DNA of 6,263 nucleotides from an uncultured Eubacteriales bacterium (GTDB lineage Bacteria; Bacillota; Clostridia; Christensenellales; Borkfalkiaceae), in contig USOJ01000078.1 in NCBI GenBank assembly GCA_900556195.1, positions 1 through 6,263 on the forward strand. The letters are read 5' to 3'. The stretch's first letter is position 1, and each line of letters begins with the position of its first letter. Below, one piece after another: positions 1-6,263 of the stretch. The notes under the pieces are model-generated. The model saw only the letters and a list, made by a program, of their open reading frames with translations. It was not told the DNA's origin and ran no database searches. The position numbers were made by a program, and so were the translations under genes.

Positions 1-877
1 GAGCCATAAGGAATATCCGCTTACCGCCGCTCAACTTAAAATACGCCACCTGCAATATTACGGATATGCTCGAAGCGACGTAAGTTATTCCGATAATCGG
101 AATAAAAAGTAAATTTCCGCTCAGTGCCGCCGTTATCGCGACCGCTCCGCCGAGCGCGAGAGACCCGGTATCCCCCATAAAAACTTTCGCTCTGTACGTA
201 TTGTAAAACAAAAAACCGACGAGCGCCCCCGAAAGACAAAAAGAAAATTGCGCTACGTTCGCGTATTCTTCGCTTATCGGATACCTTATTCCGCCTTTTG
301 ATACCTGAATTAAAAGCAAAACGCCGAAAACGAGCGTATAAACGTAAGTTACGCCGCCCGCAAGACCATCTAACCCGTCGGTTAAATTTACGCTGTTTGT
401 AGTTGCGATAAAGCAAAACGCGCAAAGCGGAATATACCAGAATTTCAAGTCTACGACGATATTCGTAAACGGAATATTTACTTTCGTCAATCCCCTCGTG
501 TACGCGTAAGCGGACACGACGACGGCGATTACGATTTCGAATAAAGTCTTTTGAACGGGATTCAACCCTTCGTTACGATGAAGTTTTATCTTTATAAAAT
601 CGTCTATAAACCCGACTAAAGCGTAAGCGACGAAAACCGCAACGCAGACTTCCGAAAGTCGATTTTCTTCGCTTCTGAAAAGATAATACGCGATAATGCA
701 TGACGAAATAAAAATTATCCCGCCGATAGTAGGCGTTCCGCTTTTATAATCGTGTTCGGAAACGTAAGAAAGTATATTTTGTCCGAATTTCAGTTTTTTC
801 AGTAAAGGTATCGTTATCGCTCCGATCGCGACCGAAACGATCGCCGCGACGAGAAACGATATAAGATAATTTTTCAC
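1..877 (-). CDS. mraY: Phospho-N-acetylmuramoyl-pentapeptide-transferase MraY, C-terminus cut by window edge
   Basis: MraY is an integral membrane enzyme that transfers phospho-MurNAc-pentapeptide from UDP to undecaprenyl phosphate, making lipid I. I translated 292 codons from a GTG at 875-877. The frame stays open to the left edge, where the gene is cut just after KRIFLMA, immediately before the expected PxHHHxE motif. Usual length is about 320 residues, so roughly 30 are missing. Family motifs seen: EHDYKSGTPTIGG (41-53), the Asp pair in GFIDDF (Asp92-Asp93), NSVNLTDGLDGL (161-172) and MGDTGSLALGG (234-244, Asp236 the likely third catalytic Asp). Several hydrophobic segments fit a multipass protein, the first at about residues 4-26. 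The GTG overlaps the murE stop as GTGA; the upstream ribosome site is weak, so translational coupling to murE is likely. No murF lies between the two genes. The family assignment is very secure. Confidence 0.97.
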   Translation of the reverse strand, partial: MKNYLISFLVAAIVSVAIGAITIPLLKKLKFGQNILSYVSEHDYKSGTPTIGGIIFISSCIIAYYLFRSEENRLSEVCVAVFVAYALVGFIDDFIKIKLHRNEGLNPVQKTLFEIVIAVVVSAYAYTRGLTKVNIPFTNIVVDLKFWYIPLCAFCFIATTNSVNLTDGLDGLAGGVTYVYTLVFGVLLLIQVSKGGIRYPISEEYANVAQFSFCLSGALVGFLFYNTYRAKVFMGDTGSLALGGAVAITAALSGNLLFIPIIGITYVASSISVILQVAYFKLSGGKRIFLMA

Positions 878-2337
878 CCGTTATTTCTTTCAGTCTGCTT
901 TGCCAAAAAATCTCTTATAACTTCCGCGTCCGAAAACCTGCGTTTCACTCCGAACGCCTCCTGGTATTCTTCCGCGCCCTTGCCCGCGACGACTAAAACA
1001 TCGCCGCTGCGAAGTTTACTCAACGCGTATTTTATCGCCTCTTTTCTGTCTTCTATCGTAATATAGTCTTTACTCACTCTTCTCACTCCGTTCTCGATTT
1101 CCGAAATGATTGCGCAGGGGTCTTCGAATCTCGGATTATCGGTCGTTATTACGGTAAAATCGCTTATCGACGCCGAAATCGCGCCCATTATCGGGCGTTT
1201 TTCTTTTTCCCGATTGCCGCCGCAACCGAAAAGACAATATAACTTTCCGTCGCAAATCTTACGAAACGACAACAGAGTGCGTTTAAGCCCGTCGGGAGTA
1301 TGCGCGTAATCGATATATATCTTCGCGCCCGAATATTCGCCGATAAATTCCGCCCTGCCCCTTACGGCTTTCAGATTTTTAAGCGCGTTTGCGATTTTAT
1401 GTACCTTTATTTCTTCTATCGCCGCCACCGCAGCCGCGGCAAGAGTGTTATAGACGTTGCATTCGCCTATCAGAGGAGATCTTACGTCGTATATCGCGTC
1501 GAAAAGATTGATTATATAACTTATCCCTCTGTCGCTTTCGTCTACGTCTATCGCGAATACGTCGGCCGGGTTATCTATTCCGTAAGTCAGCACCTTTGCA
1601 TTTGACTCTCGCATAATATCTCTGCCGAGTTCGTCGTCTACGTTCACGACGGCGTATTTACAATACTTTTTATCGAAAACGCTCTTTTTTACAGCCGAAT
1701 ATCTTTCCATATCGCCGAAATAATCCAAATGATCTTCGGTACAATTCGTAAAAATCAAACATTCGAAATACAATCCTTCGCAACGCCGCTGATCTATCGC
1801 GTGCGCCGATACTTCTATAAATACGCAGGTAACGCCCGCGTTACGGAGTTTATCGAGAGTCTGATACAATCTTAGCGTTCCGAGCGAAGTAAGCCCCGTT
1901 TCTTCCGTCGTTCCGTTATACGAAACGCCGAGAGTTCCTATCGTCGCCGTTTTATAACCAGCGTTTTCGAAAATCAGGGAAAGGATATGACAAACCGAAG
2001 TCTTTCCGTTCGTGCCGACCACGCCGAATATTTTCATTTTTTCTTGCGGCGCGCCGTAAAAATTCGAACAGATTGCGCTCATTGCCTTTTTAACGTCTTT
2101 TACGACCACGAAGCATATAGCGGCTTCGACTATTTTCTCTCCCACGGCAACGACCGCCCCGTTTTTAACGGCTTCGCCCAAAAAATCGTAGCCGTTTTTA
2201 TTATTGCCTTCTACGCAAAAAAACAAACCGTTTTTTACGACTTTTCGCGAATCGTCGGTTATATCGTCCGCGCTTTCGGGTAATTCGCCGATAATATCCG
2301 CTATTTCAACTCCGTCGAGCAATTTATCAATTTTCAT
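874..2337 (-). CDS. murE: UDP-MurNAc-tripeptide synthetase MurE, probably meso-diaminopimelate-adding
   Basis: A cytoplasmic ATP-dependent ligase that adds the third stem-peptide residue to UDP-MurNAc-L-Ala-D-Glu. The protein is 487 residues, normal for the family. Visible motifs in order: the ATP-binding GTNGKT (108-113) at the start of the Mur central domain; EVSAHA (175-180, close to the usual E-V/A-S-S-H); FTNCTEDHLDYF (196-207); Lys217 in YSAVKKSVF, aligning with the carbamylated lysine of MurE; IDYAHTPDGL (342-351); FGCGGNREKEKRPIMG (370-385); DNPRFEDP (400-407); and GKGAEEYQ (452-459). DNPR is the known signature of meso-diaminopimelate-specific MurE, whereas lysine-adding enzymes differ there, so an mDAP-type wall is inferred. 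The ATG start has a good ribosome site, AAGGTGG, three bases upstream. The gene overlaps the end of the PBP gene by 11 nt and mraY by 4 nt. Nothing suggests damage or transfer. Confidence 0.97.
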   Translation of the reverse strand: MKIDKLLDGVEIADIIGELPESADDITDDSRKVVKNGLFFCVEGNNKNGYDFLGEAVKNGAVVAVGEKIVEAAICFVVVKDVKKAMSAICSNFYGAPQEKMKIFGVVGTNGKTSVCHILSLIFENAGYKTATIGTLGVSYNGTTEETGLTSLGTLRLYQTLDKLRNAGVTCVFIEVSAHAIDQRRCEGLYFECLIFTNCTEDHLDYFGDMERYSAVKKSVFDKKYCKYAVVNVDDELGRDIMRESNAKVLTYGIDNPADVFAIDVDESDRGISYIINLFDAIYDVRSPLIGECNVYNTLAAAAVAAIEEIKVHKIANALKNLKAVRGRAEFIGEYSGAKIYIDYAHTPDGLKRTLLSFRKICDGKLYCLFGCGGNREKEKRPIMGAISASISDFTVITTDNPRFEDPCAIISEIENGVRRVSKDYITIEDRKEAIKYALSKLRSGDVLVVAGKGAEEYQEAFGVKRRFSDAEVIRDFLAKQTERNNG

Positions 2338-4078
2338 TTTCCACCTTTTCGAACGCCTTTATATTTTTACTTTCGATAATGCCCTCGAATACTTTTTTGA
2401 CGAGCGGAGCGGCTACGGGCGACCCGTATCGACCTCCGTTTGGTTCGTCTACGATTGCAAGAGCGAGATATTTCGGGTTGTTTGCCGGGAAAAACCCGAC
2501 GAAACTCATCACGTTTTTACCGACCGAAAGAACTCCGTTTTCAAATTTTTGAGCAGTACCCGTCTTTCCTCCGACTTTATATCCCGCTATATACGCCTGC
2601 TTGCCACTACCGTCGCGAACGACCCCTTCGAGATATCCCGCAAGAATCCGCGACGCTTTTTCGCTTATAACCCGCCTTTTCGCTTTCGGATTTATTATTT
2701 CGGCGATTCTGCCGTTTTTATCGTAAATGTCTTTGACGAAATAAGGTTCGTAATAAGTTCCGCCGTTCACCGCGGCGGCGGTGGCGCAAGCCAGTTGCAA
2801 AGGCGTAACCGCTATAGTCTGCCCGAACGATATTCTCGCGATGTCGCCGTTTTTAACCGCACTTTCGGGTACCAACATTCCCGATGTTTCGCCGTTAAAG
2901 TCGACGCCCGTAGTTTTGCCGTAGCCGAATTTTTCGATATATTCGTACATTTTTTCTTTACCGAGCGACAAGCCGATATCGACGAAGCACGGATTGCAAC
3001 TGTTATTTAACGCCATAGCGAGATTTTCGTTGGAATGTTTTCCGTTGGCGTGATTACTCCAACATTTTATCTTTTTGCCGTCTACTATTCTGTATCTCGA
3101 CGAATTAAAAACGTAATTAAGCGAAAACGCTTTAGGGTTGCCGTTTAAGTACTCTTCTATATTCGCCGCGGCGGTAAGCACCTTGAACGTCGACCCCGGT
3201 TCGTAAGAATCGACTATCAGCGAACATCTGCTCGCTTTATTCAAAAGTTCCGCGTCGTTTCTGGGTACGTCGTTCAGATCGTAAGACGGGTTTTCGCTCA
3301 CGGCGAGTATCTGTCCGTTCGACGGATCGATAACTATTATCGCCGCGGTTTTAGGCGAGTATTCGAGATACGCCGCCTGCGTTACGGCGTCGCATATGCG
3401 TTGAATTTCGTAATCGATAGTCAATCTTACGTTAAGCCCGTCCGTCGCGCGTATATATCTTGCGGATTTGCCGTCTATATCCACTCCCGTAAGATCGGAT
3501 TCGTACAATATTTCGCCGTCGTAACCTTTGAGATATTCGTCGTATCTCAGTTCCAATCCGGATTGTCCCGCTCCGTCCACCGAAGTATATCCGAGTATCT
3601 GACAAAGCATGTCGCCGTAATGGTACACCCTTTTGCTGTCGGTAGTGAAATATACTCCCGGCAAATTATATTCTTTAAGTTTTGCTATCGCAGACTTGTC
3701 TGCTTTCTTTTTGACGGTTATTTCGCTCGTGGCGTGAGTCCTGATTTTCTCTTTAAGGGCGTTCTCGTCCATATCGAGCGTTTCGGCAAGAATTTCGGCA
3801 GTTTTATCTACGTCGCCGAGCAGTCTGCAACGAAGATAAACGGCGTAGACTTCGGAGTTGTCCGCCAGCACGACGCCGTTTCGGTCGACTATAAGCCCCC
3901 TGCTTGCCGCGACCGGCAAATCTCTCGTCCATTGATCGATTGCCTTCGACTGCAAATCTTTGCCCTGCACGATCTGAATATAAAACACTCTTGCCAAAAC
4001 GAATATAAAAAGAAAGGTTATTGCGCTCAGATAAGCGAATAACCTCTTTCGTACGATATTAAAACTGAATTTATAAAT
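2327..4078 (-). CDS. ftsI: Class B penicillin-binding protein, FtsI/SpoVD type peptidoglycan transpeptidase; apparent non-canonical start
   Basis: A monofunctional D,D-transpeptidase that crosslinks septal (or, in SpoVD-like members, spore cortex) peptidoglycan outside the membrane. Numbered from a TTG at 3997 (556 residues), it shows RGLIVDRNG (33-41), typical of the class B N-terminal domain; the active-site STFK (Ser269, Lys272); SCN (333-335); and KTGT (478-481). No PASTA domain follows the transpeptidase domain; the protein ends about 75 residues after KTGT. The TTG lies inside the membrane anchor. Upstream in frame, codons read RKRLFAYLSAITFLFIFV, a basic patch plus signal anchor, so the real start is earlier. 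Only ATA (4082-4084) or ATT (4076-4078) is plausible. I chose ATT because AGAGG (4087-4091) lies 8 nt upstream, giving 583 residues. It begins about 18 nt after ftsL and overlaps murE. Family certain; ftsI versus spoVD and the exact start are not. Confidence 0.9.
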   Translation of the reverse strand: MYKFSFNIVRKRLFAYLSAITFLFIFVLARVFYIQIVQGKDLQSKAIDQWTRDLPVAASRGLIVDRNGVVLADNSEVYAVYLRCRLLGDVDKTAEILAETLDMDENALKEKIRTHATSEITVKKKADKSAIAKLKEYNLPGVYFTTDSKRVYHYGDMLCQILGYTSVDGAGQSGLELRYDEYLKGYDGEILYESDLTGVDIDGKSARYIRATDGLNVRLTIDYEIQRICDAVTQAAYLEYSPKTAAIIVIDPSNGQILAVSENPSYDLNDVPRNDAELLNKASRCSLIVDSYEPGSTFKVLTAAANIEEYLNGNPKAFSLNYVFNSSRYRIVDGKKIKCWSNHANGKHSNENLAMALNNSCNPCFVDIGLSLGKEKMYEYIEKFGYGKTTGVDFNGETSGMLVPESAVKNGDIARISFGQTIAVTPLQLACATAAAVNGGTYYEPYFVKDIYDKNGRIAEIINPKAKRRVISEKASRILAGYLEGVVRDGSGKQAYIAGYKVGGKTGTAQKFENGVLSVGKNVMSFVGFFPANNPKYLALAIVDEPNGGRYGSPVAAPLVKKVFEGIIESKNIKAFEKVENEN

Positions 4079-4086
4079 TTTTATGA

Positions 4087-4091
4087 CCTCT
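4087..4091 (-). promoter_or_regulatory. Ribosome binding site implying a non-canonical PBP start
   Basis: AGAGG on the minus strand lies in the short gap after the ftsL stop, where no ATG, GTG or TTG follows in any frame until 3997. It is 8 nt upstream of an in-frame ATT (4076-4078) and only 2 nt upstream of an in-frame ATA (4082-4084). Spacing favours ATT. No comparable site precedes the TTG at 3995-3997. Confidence 0.6.
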
Positions 4092-4096
4092 TATTT

Positions 4097-4699
4097 TTAC
4101 GCCGCATCACCGTGATACGTCATGCCATGCTTCAAAGCCCACTCACCGATGGCTTCTTCACTCGTTATATCGTCAATCTCTGCTTGAATTCTTTCGGTTT
4201 CCGCGCTGATGTCGCTCGCCTTCTGCCTATAAGACGAAATCGAATTATCGAGCGATTTCAACATTCTGGAATTGATTATGATAAGAGAAAGAATTATGGC
4301 TACCACGAGCGAATAAATAGCGATAAGCACTTTGCCCTTGCTGCTTAATCTGAATTCTTCCTTATGGTTTTCTTTCGTATAGTCGACTTCTTCGTAAATA
4401 TCGCTTTCTTCGTCGCTGCCGAACTGCATGGTGGTCGACGAAGGACGAAGATCGGCGTTCGTTTCTTCTTCGGGGCGCGCTATGCGAGGTCTTTCCGTCG
4501 TCGCAGACGCGGAAGAATATAAGTTTCGATCTTCCGTCTGCTTTTCGGGGACGGAAACCGCGTCGTTTTTATTTTCGCCGCGATAGCGTTCGTAATGCAA
4601 TATTTTGTCGAGATTGCTCTTTATCGTATCGGCTTGCTCTTTTTCGGCAAGTCCGACGTTCATGTCGTTATGATATCCGGCGTTACCGTTATTATACAT
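4097..4699 (-). CDS. ftsL: FtsL-like cell division protein with long cytoplasmic N-terminus
   Basis: A 200-residue predicted bitopic membrane protein. Residues 1-122 are hydrophilic, rich in Glu, Asp, Ser and Asn, and probably cytoplasmic. A single transmembrane helix spans about 123-143 (KVLIAIYSLVVAIILSLII and following). Residues about 145-182 look like a coiled coil, and the end (EWALKHGMTYHGD) resembles the A-x-K-x-GM close of FtsL/DivIC proteins. FtsL works with DivIC/FtsB and DivIB/FtsQ to activate the septal synthase FtsW-FtsI. Sequence conservation in this family is poor, so the call rests on position between rsmH and a class B PBP plus topology. The ATG start is backed by AAAGGAG at 4707-4713. 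The N-terminal region is much longer than in usual FtsL proteins (about 30-50 residues before the helix). An unrelated septum-formation initiator protein is less likely. Confidence 0.85.
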   Translation of the reverse strand: MYNNGNAGYHNDMNVGLAEKEQADTIKSNLDKILHYERYRGENKNDAVSVPEKQTEDRNLYSSASATTERPRIARPEEETNADLRPSSTTMQFGSDEESDIYEEVDYTKENHKEEFRLSSKGKVLIAIYSLVVAIILSLIIINSRMLKSLDNSISSYRQKASDISAETERIQAEIDDITSEEAIGEWALKHGMTYHGDAA

Positions 4700-4732
4700 A
4701 TTCCGTCTCCTTTGCTTTTATTATATCTCCGT

Positions 4733-5668
4733 TCAGATTTTTTCGGCGACGCGAAGTTTTGCCGATTTGGATCTCGGATTGAGTTCCTTTTCGCTTTCGC
4801 TCGCCTCTATCGGCTTTTTCGTTACAATTTCGATTTCCTTCTTTTTGCCGCACACGCATACCGGAAATCTCTTGTCGCATACGCAGTCGGTTTCGAGATC
4901 TTTGAAAGTTTGTTTAACTATCCGATCTTCGAGCGAGTGGAAAGTAAGTATCGCTATCCTTCCGCCCTTGTTAAGTCCCCTTATTATATCTTTGACGGCT
5001 TGTCCGAGCCCGTCGAGTTCCTCGTTTACTTCTATCCTTATCGCCTGAAAGGTCTTCTTGGCGGGATGCCCGTTTTGCTTGAATTTATACGGTATGCTCT
5101 CGTCTACGATTTTTACGAGTTCGCCCGTAGTTTCAATCGGTTTTTTTGCTCTCGCCTTACAGATGTTTTCGGCAATTTTTTTTGCGAATTTTTCTTCTCC
5201 GTAGGTATCGATTATATATCTCAGTTTTTCTTCCGGATAACCGTTTACGACGTCTTTTGCCGAAAAAGGACGGCTTCTGTCCATTCTCATATCGAGTTTT
5301 GAATCGTCGGATAAATAAGAAAAACCGCGCGAACGGTTATCGAGTTGATAACTGCTTACGCCCAGATCGAGAAGAGCACCGTCGAAACCGTCTAAACCGA
5401 GCGAGTTTTTTATCGCATTGAAATTTTTGAAATTATCGTTAAAGACTATGAATTTTCCGCCGGAATTCTTTACGAGTTCCTCGGAATTTTTCACCGCTTC
5501 CTCGTCGCGGTCGGTAGCAACGAGCAATCCGTCGCCTTTCAGACGTTTAAGAATTTCTTTACTGTGCCCCGCCCCGCCGAGCGTGCCGTCGAAGTATTTT
5601 CCGTCTTCTTTTATACGAAGCGACTCTATACATTCGTTGAGCATTACGGGAACGTGGGAGAATTTCAT
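4733..5668 (-). CDS. rsmH: 16S rRNA (cytosine(1402)-N4)-methyltransferase RsmH (MraW)
   Basis: An S-adenosylmethionine-dependent enzyme that N4-methylates C1402 of 16S rRNA, in the decoding centre of the small ribosomal subunit. The protein is 311 residues, standard for the family. Motifs: HVPVMLNE (5-12), the AdoMet-binding DGTLGGAGHS (27-36), the acidic DRDEEA (53-58), DLGVSSYQLD (101-110) with LDMRMD (125-130), FQAIRIEVNEEL (207-218), LTFHSLEDR (241-249), and the C-terminal SAKLRVAEK. Four cysteines at 262, 264, 271 and 273 form the CxC...CxC pattern often seen near the C-terminus of RsmH, possibly a metal site, although not all members keep it. The start ATG overlaps the mraZ stop as ATGA, preceded by AAGGTGG, so translation is probably coupled to mraZ. 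The stop is 33 nt before ftsL. Family assignment is certain. Confidence 0.98.
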   Translation of the reverse strand: MKFSHVPVMLNECIESLRIKEDGKYFDGTLGGAGHSKEILKRLKGDGLLVATDRDEEAVKNSEELVKNSGGKFIVFNDNFKNFNAIKNSLGLDGFDGALLDLGVSSYQLDNRSRGFSYLSDDSKLDMRMDRSRPFSAKDVVNGYPEEKLRYIIDTYGEEKFAKKIAENICKARAKKPIETTGELVKIVDESIPYKFKQNGHPAKKTFQAIRIEVNEELDGLGQAVKDIIRGLNKGGRIAILTFHSLEDRIVKQTFKDLETDCVCDKRFPVCVCGKKKEIEIVTKKPIEASESEKELNPRSKSAKLRVAEKI

Positions 5669-6093
5669 TTGCCCACCTTCGAGCGCAATACTTTTATGCT
5701 GTCAGCGAACGATCTTTGTTTACGCTTTTCTTTTTTGACTTCTTCGCTCCATATTTCAAGGCGGTTGAAAACGCCTACGGTGATAACGTTTTTGTTAATC
5801 CCGGCATACTCGCGAAGGGCTTGAGGAAGAAGATATCTGCCCTGAGCGTCGGCTTCGATGGTATAAAACCCCGACATGTATTCCGAAAACGCCTCCTGGG
5901 CTTCTTCGTCAAAAAGCGAAACGTTATAGAACTCTTCGCACATTTTATCTACTGCGCTTTTAGGCATGACGTATATACATTGCGTGGTTCCCTTGCAAAA
6001 AACGAGGTCTTCGTTTTCCGGTAATTTGAATTGCGACGGAATTCGTATTCTGTTTTTGGCGTCAAGTTGATGCGACTGCTCGCCCGAAAACAT
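5665..6093 (-). CDS. mraZ: Transcriptional regulator MraZ
   Basis: A 142-residue DNA-binding protein with two SpoVT-AbrB-type domains, the usual first gene of dcw clusters and, in characterised bacteria, a regulator of its own operon. Seen: MFSGEQSHQLDAKNRIRIPS at the N-terminus, with the first DAKxR motif at 11-15; the second, DAQGR, at 82-86 followed by YLLPQALREYAGI; and VGVFNRLEIWS (106-116). The first motif has Asn where Gly is usual. The frame is open 21 codons further upstream to a TTG, but that TTG is part of the -35 promoter box, so it lies outside the transcript. The ATG at 6091-6093 has a strong ribosome site seven bases upstream and yields the family's conserved N-terminus. It overlaps rsmH by 4 nt. 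Autoregulation through the repeats at 6145-6169 is inferred. Confidence 0.97.
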   Translation of the reverse strand: MFSGEQSHQLDAKNRIRIPSQFKLPENEDLVFCKGTTQCIYVMPKSAVDKMCEEFYNVSLFDEEAQEAFSEYMSGFYTIEADAQGRYLLPQALREYAGINKNVITVGVFNRLEIWSEEVKKEKRKQRSFADSIKVLRSKVGK

Positions 6094-6100
6094 ATTGCAG

Positions 6101-6110
6101 ACCCCCTTTT
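6101..6110 (-). promoter_or_regulatory. Ribosome binding site deciding the mraZ start
   Basis: AAAAGGGGGT on the minus strand ends seven bases before the ATG at 6091-6093. It supports the 142-residue MraZ over the longer upstream reading. Confidence 0.8.
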
Positions 6111-6127
6111 TCGAAGTTTGTAAATTC

Positions 6128-6156
6128 ATTATATATTTTTCAACGACCACTGTCAA
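6128..6156 (-). promoter_or_regulatory. Consensus vegetative promoter of the dcw operon
   Basis: Read on the minus strand, TTGACA (6151-6156) is followed after exactly 17 bases by TATAAT (6128-6133). Both hexamers and the spacing match the main vegetative sigma factor consensus perfectly. Transcription would begin near the A at 6121, giving a leader of about 28 nt before the mraZ ATG. A perfect promoter would be very strong without control, which fits a repressor site overlapping it. Confidence 0.93.
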
Positions 6157-6169
6157 CCACTTTTGACCA
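6145..6169 (-). promoter_or_regulatory. Putative MraZ operator: three TGGTY direct repeats at 10-bp period
   Basis: On the minus strand, TGGTC (6165-6169), TGGTT (6155-6159) and TGGTC (6145-6149) are each separated by 5 bp. E. coli MraZ is known to bind direct TGGGN repeats separated by 5 bp upstream of mraZ, so number, phase and position match although the fourth base is T rather than G. The middle box shares two bases with the -35 element and the third lies in the promoter spacer, an arrangement suited to repression by blocking RNA polymerase. Binding is inferred, not shown. Confidence 0.75.
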
Positions 6170-6170
6170 T

Positions 6171-6197
6171 TTTTATAAAATTTTTTTTATTTTTTTG
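6171..6197 (-). promoter_or_regulatory. A-rich tract upstream of the promoter, possible UP element
   Basis: The minus strand is almost pure A and T here (runs of A broken by a few T) just upstream of the first TGGTY box, roughly 15 to 40 bp upstream of the -35 element. Such tracts can bind the RNA polymerase alpha C-terminal domain or bend DNA. The role is inferred from composition and position only. Confidence 0.4.
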
Positions 6198-6263
6198 AAC
6201 CGATAAGACCTTTCTCGTGCCGGCACAATCTTTTACGCTTAAAAATTGCGGCGGGGAAATTTT

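Noticed and set aside
36..425. Arg-rich 129-residue open frame on the minus strand
   Set aside because: It lies in another frame of mraY; the mraY frame carries all family motifs through this stretch.
2204..3010. Long open frames on the plus strand, the longest 268 residues opposite the PBP and murE genes, and 235 residues at 4595-5302 opposite ftsL and rsmH
   Set aside because: They are antisense to genes with clear family motifs, show no recognisable domain, and arise from the codon bias of this genome.
4692..4880. A 62-residue minus-strand open frame overlapping the end of rsmH
   Set aside because: It lies in a different frame from the RsmH C-terminus, has a highly charged low-complexity composition and has no recognisable family.
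6094..6156. A longer MraZ reading with 21 extra N-terminal residues starting at a TTG
   Set aside because: The TTG is part of the -35 hexamer, the predicted transcript starts downstream of it, and the internal ATG has a strong ribosome site and gives the conserved N-terminus.
6217..6226. Perfect palindrome GTGCCGGCAC as a terminator hairpin or operator
   Set aside because: It has no loop and no adjoining T-run in a suitable orientation; a 10-base palindrome alone is weak evidence for a site.

Overview
The window is the 5' part of a division and cell wall (dcw) gene cluster. All six genes lie on the minus strand, so the operon reads from right to left: mraZ, rsmH (mraW), an ftsL-like gene, a class B penicillin-binding protein (ftsI/spoVD type), murE, and mraY, which is cut by the left edge. 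Gene order, the single-pass FtsL-like protein, a MurE with the meso-diaminopimelate signature, and strong purine-rich ribosome binding sites suggest a Gram-positive-type bacterium, most likely a Clostridia-like Bacillota. Base composition is moderate, with many CG-containing codons (GCG, TCG, ACG). I cannot name a genus.

Region by region: 6094-6263 is the control region. It holds a perfect consensus promoter (TTGACA, 17 bp, TATAAT), an A-rich tract upstream, and three direct TGGTY repeats at exact 10-bp spacing that cover the -35 element and are the likely MraZ operator. mraZ (5665-6093) overlaps rsmH (4733-5668) by 4 nt. After 33 nt comes ftsL (4097-4699), and after about 18 nt the PBP gene. 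The PBP gene overlaps murE (874-2337) by 11 nt, and murE overlaps mraY (877 to the left edge) by 4 nt. No internal promoter or terminator was recognised, and the overlaps suggest one translationally coupled transcript.

How the genes work together: MraZ probably represses the operon. RsmH methylates 16S rRNA. FtsL and the PBP belong to the septal peptidoglycan synthase complex. MurE adds the third stem-peptide residue in the cytoplasm, and MraY moves the finished MurNAc-pentapeptide onto the lipid carrier, giving lipid I.

I found no new system here; it is a conserved housekeeping locus. Two points deserve attention. The PBP gene has no ATG, GTG or TTG in any frame upstream of its membrane anchor, so it appears to use a non-canonical start (probably ATT). 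The promoter carries a well-phased MraZ-type operator whose repeat core (TGGTY) differs from the E. coli TGGGN.
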